Shown here in pieces: positions 1-5,710 of a stretch of DNA of 5,710 nucleotides. The stretch comes from Gorillibacterium sp. Its GTDB lineage: Bacteria > Bacillota > Bacilli > Paenibacillales > NBRC-103111. The DNA lies in NCBI GenBank assembly GCA_023511325.1, contig JAIMBU010000232.1, positions 1 to 5,710 on the forward strand. Reading direction: 5' to 3'. The notes below the pieces were generated by a model. It was not told where the DNA came from. It saw only the letters and a program-made list of their open reading frames with translations, and did no database searches. A program made the position numbers and the translations under genes. The stretch's first letter is position 1, and every line of letters starts with the position of its first letter.

Positions 1-1151
1 ACATGGATGAGGATATTGAAAGTCAATTGACTGGGCGGGGTACATTCTTCTCAAAAGAAAACCAACGACATATCGCGGATTTATCCGCCATGCTGAAACG
101 GGGAGATCAGGTGGGCCCTTCTAGTGCTGTTTATGTAACGGAGGGCGGAGTTCCTGTTTATGTGGATGTTACTTATTTCTCTTTACGAATGGATGATGGC
201 GAGATTTACGCCTATACCGGTATTTATCGAGATATTACTCGGGAGAAGCTAGCTGAAACTGCCAACCAGGAGCATGAACGGAGATATCGACTGATCGCCG
301 AGAACATGACCGACTTGATTCTACTTACTGATGTCGCCGGAGTTATTCAATATGCTTCCCCTTCATTCCAGTATGTGCTAGGACTGGCTGAGGACAGGGT
401 GTTGGGCAAAAGCGTGCTGGAGAATGTCGATAAACGAGATATTCCCAAGGTGAGGCATATGTTTGCAGGGATCAGTAACAAACAGGGGACAAAGCGTGTA
501 GAATTTCGCTATACGCTTCCGGATGGTTCATTCGTCTGGGTGGAAGCTAAGGGCTCGCTTCTTTGGGAGAATGGGACTCCTTATATTCTTATCGCAGGTA
601 GAGATGTTACCGAGCGCAAGGCACATGAAGAGCGAAGTGCAATGCTTGCTTATAACGATCCTTTAACTGATGTACCCAACCAGAAGATGTTTCGGGAGCT
701 CTTGAAGCAGGCTATTTACGCATCCGACCGTTACGGGCATCCACTAGCTGTGGCGTACTTGGATTTGGCGGCAGACAGAATGCTGACGCCTGCTGCAACA
801 GAAGGGGATCTAGATGGTCTGCTCCGGGCTGCTGTCGTGCTGATGGAGCTTAGTGTGGGCAAGAACGGTGTAGTAACCCGCGTGGCAGGCGGAGAATTTC
901 TGCTGCTATACCAGGACCTTGCGGATGAAGCAGAGGTAAAGGCGGCAGTTCAGCAATTGCTCAGTCAATTGATCCTGCTTGCAGTTCCTGGAACCGCTAA
1001 CACAACCGCGTGGGAAGGGGCAGCGGGGATTGCTTTCCACGCTGAAGTCCGAGGTCAGGCTGTTGAGCTGATCGAAGCAGCACAGATGGCGCTTTATCGC
1101 GCCCTAGAAGAAAGCGAAATCCGGCTCGCTGTATTTGAGCCGGATCATTAA
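1..1151 (+). CDS. PAS-PAS-degenerate GGDEF signalling protein, 5' partial
   Basis: This is the C-terminal 382 residues of a cytoplasmic sensory protein; the frame is open to the left edge, so the first ATG at base 3 is probably internal. Residues about 1-82 are the second half of a PAS domain with its PAC strand (ending GIYRDITREK). Residues about 90-207 form a complete PAS domain, opening ERRYRLIAENMTDLILLTD and closing AGRDVTERK. A GGDEF-like domain follows at about 213-380. It keeps family landmarks: NDPLTDVPNQKMF at 218-230 (usual DxLTGLPNRxxF), YLDLA at 252-256, AGIAFH at 341-346 and AAQMALYRAL at 359-368. The signature, however, reads RVAGGEF (293-299) instead of RxGGDEF, the RxxD inhibitory site is replaced by GKNG (286-289), and the usual DxDxFKxxND stretch is eroded. 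I infer a catalytically inactive diguanylate cyclase-like domain, perhaps a regulatory or nucleotide-sensing module. An EAL domain is absent, since the protein ends right after the GGDEF fold. The frame is intact to a TAA stop, so this is not obviously a pseudogene. Domain family is confident; activity and ligand are not. Confidence 0.88.
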   Translation, partial: MDEDIESQLTGRGTFFSKENQRHIADLSAMLKRGDQVGPSSAVYVTEGGVPVYVDVTYFSLRMDDGEIYAYTGIYRDITREKLAETANQEHERRYRLIAENMTDLILLTDVAGVIQYASPSFQYVLGLAEDRVLGKSVLENVDKRDIPKVRHMFAGISNKQGTKRVEFRYTLPDGSFVWVEAKGSLLWENGTPYILIAGRDVTERKAHEERSAMLAYNDPLTDVPNQKMFRELLKQAIYASDRYGHPLAVAYLDLAADRMLTPAATEGDLDGLLRAAVVLMELSVGKNGVVTRVAGGEFLLLYQDLADEAEVKAAVQQLLSQLILLAVPGTANTTAWEGAAGIAFHAEVRGQAVELIEAAQMALYRALEESEIRLAVFEPDH

Positions 1152-1203
1152 GGCCATAAGCGATATTTAAAACTAAAGCTAGACGGGATTAGGTGCTTGA
1201 TGA

Positions 1204-2217
1204 CTATTCTCCGCTCGCTCTTTCGGTGTCAATCTTATCATCAGTTGCCCATTTCCTAGGCGTAGCCGAGGAAGTGGGCTTTATTACAGGCAGAACACCG
1301 GGCAGAACCTCGATAAGCAGTCGCTCCGTATTTACCGGTTCGCCATCTGCCTGCACCGCGAGCGGATGACTCGGAATAATCTCGACTCTTCTGCCAGAAA
1401 AAATCTGCACCGCGCGGTGTCCTTCGTGACTTCCCGAAAAAACAAGTGGGAAGAAACGTAGCAACTGCCAACGGTTGATTCCAGAGACGACACACAGGGA
1501 TGCAAGCCCGTCATCGGGAACAGCAGAAGGACAAATCTTCATGCCTCCCCCATAATAAGGAATGTTTCCCGCAGCAACTAGCCATACATTCGCTAGCATA
1601 TACTCCTGATCGTCTACCCGCAGCACCAGGTTTCGCGGCTGATAGGTGAGAAGCACCCGAACAACCGATAGTATATAGGCGAGCTTGCCAATGCCAAGCA
1701 GATTAAACCATTTTTTATAGATGGCATTATTGGTCGTTAAGGCAACCTGACCATCAAAACCACAGCTAATCGAATTGACGGCTATCCGCTGCCCCATACG
1801 CAGAAGATCCATCGCTTTTGGTGTCTGTTCAGACTCAAGTGCGCTTAAGATAACTGCAAGTGCTTGTTCGGTGTGCGCCGGAATGCCATGCCCTCGGGCA
1901 AAATCATTTCCTGATCCCGCCGGAATACATCCAAAGGCGCAGAGCGCTTCCAACCGCTGTGATTCCCCTAATGCAGTAAGCGCTTCCCAAATCCCACTTG
2001 CAGCCTCATTTACCGTCCCATCCCCACCGACTGCGACGATGGCCCGGTAATGACCGGTGTTGTACATTTTCTTGGCCAAAAGCGTAGCGTCACCGGGTCC
2101 TGTTGTAAAATAAGCATGATAGGGGTACGGGCTACCTTGTAATAGAGTTTCTAGCTTTGTCCAAACCTTACTGCCTCGGCCATTGCCGGATACGGGATTG
2201 ATGATGAGACCAATCAT
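1204..2217 (-). CDS. Diacylglycerol kinase family lipid kinase (YegS/BmrU-like)
   Basis: A 337-residue soluble or membrane-associated lipid kinase that would use ATP to phosphorylate a lipid hydroxyl, most likely diacylglycerol to phosphatidic acid. The length is typical for this family. Visible motifs in order: the N-terminal INPVSGNGRG loop at residues 6-15, the nucleotide-binding GGDGTVNE at 64-71, PAGSGNDFAR at 99-108 (family PxGTxNDFAR), GFDG at 153-156, the NIPYYGGGMKICPSAVPDDG block at 218-237, and QADGEPV at 289-295. The Asp of GGDGT, the acidic residues of PDDG and the Glu of DGE match the positions known to matter in bacterial DgkB-type enzymes, so activity is expected. The hydrophilic tail after about residue 313 is not conserved family core. 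The frame stays open for 37 more codons upstream to 2328, but that extension lacks family sequence, whereas the ATG at 2217 has a perfect ribosome binding site and starts directly with MIGLIINPVSG. The gene is convergent with the PAS-GGDEF gene and separated by a terminator from the mannosidase, so it is probably its own unit. Exact lipid substrate is not determinable from sequence. Confidence 0.93.
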   Translation of the reverse strand: MIGLIINPVSGNGRGSKVWTKLETLLQGSPYPYHAYFTTGPGDATLLAKKMYNTGHYRAIVAVGGDGTVNEAASGIWEALTALGESQRLEALCAFGCIPAGSGNDFARGHGIPAHTEQALAVILSALESEQTPKAMDLLRMGQRIAVNSISCGFDGQVALTTNNAIYKKWFNLLGIGKLAYILSVVRVLLTYQPRNLVLRVDDQEYMLANVWLVAAGNIPYYGGGMKICPSAVPDDGLASLCVVSGINRWQLLRFFPLVFSGSHEGHRAVQIFSGRRVEIIPSHPLAVQADGEPVNTERLLIEVLPGVLPVIKPTSSATPRKWATDDKIDTERASGE

Positions 2218-2222
2218 GTAAA

Positions 2223-2228
2223 CCTCCT
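2223..2228 (-). promoter_or_regulatory. Ribosome binding site of the lipid kinase gene
   Basis: On the minus strand this reads AGGAGG followed by TTTAC and then the ATG at 2217, giving a five-base spacer. It is a full match to the anti-Shine-Dalgarno core. It decides the start of the lipid kinase in favour of the 337-residue form over the 374-residue open frame starting at 2328. Confidence 0.9.
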
Positions 2229-2269
2229 GATTTTCTGATAGCTGATATGTTAAGTTTATCACATTTTCT

Positions 2270-2296
2270 TTGGGTGAGCGGGTTATTTTTACCCAA
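2270..2296. other. Short inverted repeat upstream of the lipid kinase
   Basis: TTGGGT at 2270-2275 is mirrored by ACCCAA at 2291-2296, with 15 bases between. A second, nested pair, GGGT and ACCC, flanks an A/T-rich core at about 2280-2294. It lies roughly 50-80 bases upstream of the lipid kinase start, where an operator or promoter region would be expected. The arms are only six bases, so chance is a real alternative, and no clear sigma-A promoter was found beside it. Confidence 0.25.
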
Positions 2297-2348
2297 CGAA
2301 GCGGTTGAACTCGTGGTGTAGGAATCAACGGACTTCTCTAGGGGAAAT

Positions 2349-2401
2349 AAAAAAAGACCAGCAGCCAGAGGAGTTGAGCTTAATTACTCCCATGACTGCT
2401 G
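2349..2401 (-). terminator. Rho-independent terminator after the mannosidase, possibly bidirectional
   Basis: A hairpin pairs the arm at 2359-2374 (CAGCAGCCAGAGGAGT) with the arm at 2386-2401 (ACTCCCATGACTGCTG). The two ends, CAGCAG/CTGCTG and GGAGT/ACTCC, pair perfectly; the middle has G-U wobbles and one mismatch. The loop is 11 bases, TGAGCTTAATT. Read on the minus strand the hairpin is followed by GTC and seven T residues (the A run at 2349-2355), which is a classical intrinsic terminator. It lies about 44 bases past the mannosidase stop and so would end the permease-mannosidase transcript before the lipid kinase gene. On the plus strand the hairpin is also followed by a T-rich run (about 2402-2412), but no plus-strand gene reads into it. 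Confidence 0.85.
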
Positions 2402-2444
2402 TTCATTTTTTCTCGTGTGAAGCCGATAAATTTTGCAGCTTATA

Positions 2445-5135
2445 TTAATGCCCAAGCTCCAATTCAACAGTGCATAGCTGCTTAGGTGCCAGGGAAAGCT
2501 CTAGTTGCGAACCGTTCATGGCTATAGGCTGCATGCGCTCCTCCAGAAGGTTAAGGCTGAAGGCACCCTGCACAACGGAGCTTACGGACACGCTACCGTT
2601 TATCGCGTAATCCTCGGGATTCCACAGGCGGAGGACAATGGAGCGTCGATCCTCGGCGAACTTAAAGGCGCTGACCAGCATCTTCGCATTAGATAGTCGC
2701 AGGAATTGGCCGACGAAAGGTAGCCTTGGCAAGTCGAAGGTTTGATCAGGACGGCTAAACATTCCTTGAATACCGGGTTCTTGCACCCACGGTCTGCCGG
2801 TTTGCCAGTGCTCTTGAGTCACAGGCCGCACAGCGCAGTTGATTGGATTGGAGAATTCCTCTGCGCTTAGGTAAATGTCAGCATTAGACTTTTCTCCAGC
2901 ATGTGCGTAAATACCGTACTCGAATCGATGCTCGCCCGGGCACTGATGTCCCGCCTCCAAACCAAATTCATCGGTAGCATCAGGTAGCCTTCGAGAGATG
3001 GAGCGTACGGAGCGTAGCAATGTTAAGGCGATTCCATAGGGCTGGTCGATTTCTTCATAATCATGCAGCCCCTTATTTAGCAGTGCAATTCCGCCAAGAT
3101 CACTGGAGAGGTCGACAAACTTCCAGTTGGGATGCGTATTGCGGTCGCGGGGCCAGATAGTCTTGTGCTGCCGCTCAATGACATCCAGTTGCCCACCCGC
3201 CCGGCATAATCCTGCTTCAAATGGAACGGGGAAGAGGACGCGCAAGCGATGATCCTGCACTTGATTGTTCACATTTGTGCTGAAGGATAAGACGCGGGAA
3301 TTTTTCGCTAGGCGCACCTCCGTTATAATCGAATAATCTCTGTAGGTGGCTGAGCGAGTCTCAGTTTGTTCATCTACCTCAAGCGGTAGTCTCCAAGGAA
3401 TTTCAATCTTATATACCTGCTCCAGTGGTGTATGCGACAGACACGTCGTAATAGCCTCAACGTGCTCGGTGGTCAGCACTGTGTCATTTCTCACGGGATG
3501 AGATACATAAGAATGGCCGATATCTGAAGCATCCTCAAAAATGTGAATACCTTCATATAAATGACCGCTGATTTTGTCCATCAGACGGATGGAGCCGTTT
3601 GCCAGAATTTCCGCCTTGAGAAATTCATTTTCCAAAATGGGAGCATGCTGATACGTATCCTGCTGCTCAACGGAATCGGGACGAATCACCACTTCAACAC
3701 GATAAGTCGAGTAGCCCATGGCGGGAATGTCCTCGGCAAGAAAGCGGATTTGATGACGGATGACCGGAATCGTTGTCGGCAGATTGATTGGACTAAGCAT
3801 CCGTTTTCCGATCTTCGTTTTGATTAAGGTCTGGTGGGGGATTTCCTTGCCTGTAGCATCGGTCAGCCGTATGCCTGCTTGCTCCCCATTCTCCTGCAGT
3901 ACATCTATCTCGGCATCGACCATGCCGCTACGTGAACGTGACGACGTCTGATAGGCAACCAGGATCTGATCATAGCCGGACAGACCTGATCTATCGATCT
4001 GCTTCACGAACTGCTGAACCCCGCGATCCAGTAAATCCTGAAGGACCTCCCGGGCCTCCCGGAAGCGAGATACCATCGTTTCATGTACGGCATCGCGACT
4101 GCATCCGCATATGCTGTCATGCGGATGGTTCTGCATGAGCATTTTCCAGACGAACGCCATATGATCTACGGGGTACTCTTGCAGGCCATGCATAGCGCTC
4201 CATGCAGAGACGGGCTCTACATACTTTTCCAGCAGATCCTGGACCTCCATGCTCAGCTGTTTAAGATAAACCCGCGCAGATAATGTGCCTTGAAGCAGAT
4301 GGTATTGATCTCCCTCCCGCAGCTCCCCAACAAACTCGGACAGGATTGGTTGCTCAGCTTTAATGCACTCCAAATAGGCGGAGGGAGTAGTGTGATGAAT
4401 TTGAACATCATGTGGCAATTGTGGCTTGACCTGGCGAAGGACTTCCGACAGGTTTTCCTGCGCCTCCAGATGATCTACCCCATTCATGAGCAGAAGATGC
4501 TCAGTAGTCGCATATTCTTCGCATTTGGCAGTGATCATAGCTAATAATTGCGCACATTGCTCGGGGTCGATTGGAAGACGTTGGGCGTTATTGTACCAAT
4601 GGGCCAGAAAAACCGTCAGCACACTGGAGCCATCGGGGGAAACCCAGTTGAACTCGCTTTTACCGTCATGACATTCGGGCTTATAGCCGCGGCCTAATAT
4701 AACGTTGTCAATTCCAAAGCCGCGTAATATTTGCGGCAACTGTGAGATATGACCAAATTGATCGGGCATATAGCCGACATTCATGACTTGATCCGTCCAT
4801 TTGCGAGCGTCGCGTAGACCATAGAACAAATTTCGGATGGTTGACTCAGCGCTGGTGAGAAAGGTATCGTTCTGGACGTACCAGGGGCCAATGGCAATTC
4901 TTCCACTGCGAATATGCTTTTCCAGTCGTTCCCGTTGACCGGGGCGAACGGCTAGGTAGTCATCAAGAATGATCATTTGACCATCCAAATAAAAGTGCTT
5001 AAACGCCGGATCTTCATCCAGCAGATCGAGTAGATGGTCGACCAGATCAATTAACCTCAGACGAAACTGCTGGAAGGTTAAATACCATTCTCTGTCCCAA
5101 TGGGTATGCGAAATAATATGCAGATGACGGGGCAT
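2445..5135 (-). CDS. Alpha-mannosidase, glycoside hydrolase family 38
   Basis: An 896-residue retaining, metal-dependent alpha-mannosidase that removes alpha-linked mannose from a mannoside or oligosaccharide. The N-terminal catalytic GH38 domain covers about residues 3-265 and opens with HIISHTHWDREW (6-17), in which H12 and D14 match the family's metal ligands. The PDQFGH stretch at 124-129 supplies the nucleophile and third ligand, D125. A helical middle domain spans about 270-370 and includes NHPHDSICGCS (336-346), whose H339-D340 pair corresponds to the His-Asp near the active site in other GH38 enzymes. The rest, from about 385, is the large beta-sandwich region with the GH38 C-terminal domains. 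Length is close to that of E. coli MngB and streptococcal GH38 enzymes. There is no signal peptide or membrane segment, so it acts in the cytoplasm on imported substrate. It starts 36 bases after the permease stop with its own strong ribosome binding site, indicating an operon. Family and catalytic competence are firm. Whether it cleaves mannosylglycerate, N-glycan-type alpha-1,3/1,6-mannosides or another mannoside cannot be told from sequence. Confidence 0.95.
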   Translation of the reverse strand: MPRHLHIISHTHWDREWYLTFQQFRLRLIDLVDHLLDLLDEDPAFKHFYLDGQMIILDDYLAVRPGQRERLEKHIRSGRIAIGPWYVQNDTFLTSAESTIRNLFYGLRDARKWTDQVMNVGYMPDQFGHISQLPQILRGFGIDNVILGRGYKPECHDGKSEFNWVSPDGSSVLTVFLAHWYNNAQRLPIDPEQCAQLLAMITAKCEEYATTEHLLLMNGVDHLEAQENLSEVLRQVKPQLPHDVQIHHTTPSAYLECIKAEQPILSEFVGELREGDQYHLLQGTLSARVYLKQLSMEVQDLLEKYVEPVSAWSAMHGLQEYPVDHMAFVWKMLMQNHPHDSICGCSRDAVHETMVSRFREAREVLQDLLDRGVQQFVKQIDRSGLSGYDQILVAYQTSSRSRSGMVDAEIDVLQENGEQAGIRLTDATGKEIPHQTLIKTKIGKRMLSPINLPTTIPVIRHQIRFLAEDIPAMGYSTYRVEVVIRPDSVEQQDTYQHAPILENEFLKAEILANGSIRLMDKISGHLYEGIHIFEDASDIGHSYVSHPVRNDTVLTTEHVEAITTCLSHTPLEQVYKIEIPWRLPLEVDEQTETRSATYRDYSIITEVRLAKNSRVLSFSTNVNNQVQDHRLRVLFPVPFEAGLCRAGGQLDVIERQHKTIWPRDRNTHPNWKFVDLSSDLGGIALLNKGLHDYEEIDQPYGIALTLLRSVRSISRRLPDATDEFGLEAGHQCPGEHRFEYGIYAHAGEKSNADIYLSAEEFSNPINCAVRPVTQEHWQTGRPWVQEPGIQGMFSRPDQTFDLPRLPFVGQFLRLSNAKMLVSAFKFAEDRRSIVLRLWNPEDYAINGSVSVSSVVQGAFSLNLLEERMQPIAMNGSQLELSLAPKQLCTVELELGH

Positions 5136-5143
5136 TTTCCTGA

Positions 5144-5150
5144 CCTCCTT
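5144..5150 (-). promoter_or_regulatory. Ribosome binding site of the alpha-mannosidase gene
   Basis: The minus strand reads AAGGAGG, eight bases before the ATG at 5135. It lies in the 36-base gap after the permease stop and supports the chosen start, which also places the conserved HTHWDREW motif at the expected distance from the N-terminus. No promoter or terminator is visible in this gap, which fits co-transcription. Confidence 0.88.
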
Positions 5151-5171
5151 CTAAGTTCTCTATTCTACGGG

Positions 5172-5710
5172 TCATTCCTTAATCGAACCTAACATAACAC
5201 CCTTGACGAAATAGCGCTGGAGGAAGGGATACAGCATTAAGATGGGAACGGTTGCTACAATAATCGTAGCGTATTTAATCGTCTCCTGAATAAGACCCTT
5301 GTCCACGTCGCTGACCGTCGACATCATGGAATCAGTATTATTGGCAATCAGGATTTCCTGCATCACCATCTGTAAAGGATATAGATTTCGGTCTCGCAGA
5401 TAGATCAGCGCATCCATATAGGAGTTCCAGTACCCAACGCCATAGAAAAGTGTCATCACCGCCATAATGGGCAAGGAGACGGGAATAACGACCCGAAACA
5501 GAATGGTAAAATCGTTGGCTCCATCGATCCGCGCCGACTCCTCCAAGGCAACCGGAATCTGAGCGAAGCTGGTACGCATGACGAGCAAATTCCATGTGCT
5601 GATGGCTGCGGGTAGAATCAAAGCCAAGCGGGAATCAATCAAGCCAAGATTTTTCATATTCAAATAGGTAGGGATCAGTCCGCCCGAGAAAAACATGGTA
5701 AATACGATAG
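5172..5710 (-). CDS. Carbohydrate ABC transporter permease (MalG/LplC-like), 5' partial
   Basis: This is the C-terminal part (about 178 codons) of an inner-membrane subunit of a sugar importer. The frame is open to the window edge, reading IVFT just before the methionine at 5696, so that ATG is internal; full members are near 290-300 residues. Counting from that methionine, hydrophobic membrane segments lie at about 3-20, 24-40, 72-92 and 142-160. The cytoplasmic EAA loop, which docks on the ATPase, is at about 52-75 (EESARIDGAND followed by VIPVSLP). The FFSGGLIPTYL opening and the C-terminal FVKGVMLGSIKE are typical of the LplC/YtcP branch of CUT1 permeases common in Paenibacillus and Bacillus. 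It would pair with a second permease and a lipoprotein binding protein, expected further upstream on this strand but outside the window. Such operons often lack an ATPase gene and borrow a shared one of MsmX type; that is knowledge of the group, not seen here. The downstream alpha-mannosidase suggests a mannose-containing substrate. Confidence 0.93.
   Translation of the reverse strand, partial: IVFTMFFSGGLIPTYLNMKNLGLIDSRLALILPAAISTWNLLVMRTSFAQIPVALEESARIDGANDFTILFRVVIPVSLPIMAVMTLFYGVGYWNSYMDALIYLRDRNLYPLQMVMQEILIANNTDSMMSTVSDVDKGLIQETIKYATIIVATVPILMLYPFLQRYFVKGVMLGSIKE

Noticed and set aside
1..1151. PAS-GGDEF gene as a pseudogene
   Set aside because: Although the GGDEF signature is degenerate, the frame is uninterrupted, the PAS domain is well preserved and the downstream fold motifs remain, so a functional non-catalytic protein is more likely.
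1256..1514. Two minus-strand open frames in other frames within the lipid kinase 3' end
   Set aside because: They overlap the conserved C-terminal region of the lipid kinase in alternate frames and have no family features.
1775..2050. Plus-strand open frame of 91 codons inside the lipid kinase gene
   Set aside because: It lies entirely antisense to a gene with clear family motifs, has no good ribosome binding site and its low-complexity protein (rich in Arg, Pro, Ser, Ala) resembles no family.
2229..2340. Possible sigma-A or sigma-B promoter for the lipid kinase
   Set aside because: No -35/-10 pair with acceptable match and 16-18 base spacing was found; a GTTCAA/GGGTAA pair resembling sigma-B sites has too short a spacer (10 bases).
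3561..4671. Several overlapping plus-strand open frames of 61-88 codons opposite the mannosidase
   Set aside because: They are antisense shadows of a well-supported GH38 gene; none shows a recognisable domain or start signal.
5338..5595. Minus-strand open frame of 85 codons within the permease gene
   Set aside because: It is an alternate frame of the permease, which has the EAA loop and membrane segments in its own frame.

Overview
The window looks like chromosomal sequence from a Bacillota species, most likely Paenibacillus or a close relative. This is an inference from three things: strong AGGAGG ribosome binding sites, an LplC/YtcP-type sugar ABC permease directly upstream of a glycoside hydrolase, and the general codon and protein style. 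No RNA gene, CRISPR array, insertion sequence or phage gene is visible. Coding density is high and no gene inside the window looks broken.

Layout from left to right. Bases 1-1151 (+) hold the 3' part of a PAS-PAS-GGDEF-type signalling protein whose GGDEF domain is clearly degenerate. It converges, across a 52-base gap, on a minus-strand lipid kinase gene of the diacylglycerol kinase catalytic family (1204-2217). Its start is set by a perfect AGGAGG five bases before the ATG, not by the longer open frame that reaches 2328. Bases 2218-2444 are noncoding and hold the lipid kinase leader, a short inverted repeat and a strong hairpin terminator. Next on the minus strand is a complete GH38 alpha-mannosidase (2445-5135). 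It is preceded after 36 bases by the 3' part of an inner-membrane sugar ABC transporter permease (5172 to beyond 5710).

The permease and mannosidase read as the last two genes of a carbohydrate-uptake operon: an ABC importer brings in a mannose-containing oligosaccharide or glycoside, and the cytoplasmic mannosidase trims it. The hairpin at 2359-2401 would end that transcript. The lipid kinase, probably involved in recycling diacylglycerol to phosphatidic acid, and the PAS-GGDEF protein appear to be separate units that merely neighbour the sugar operon.

I did not find an undescribed multi-gene system. The observations most worth a second look are the GGDEF domain that has lost both its signature and its inhibitory site, and the pairing of a GH38 enzyme with an ABC importer rather than a PTS.
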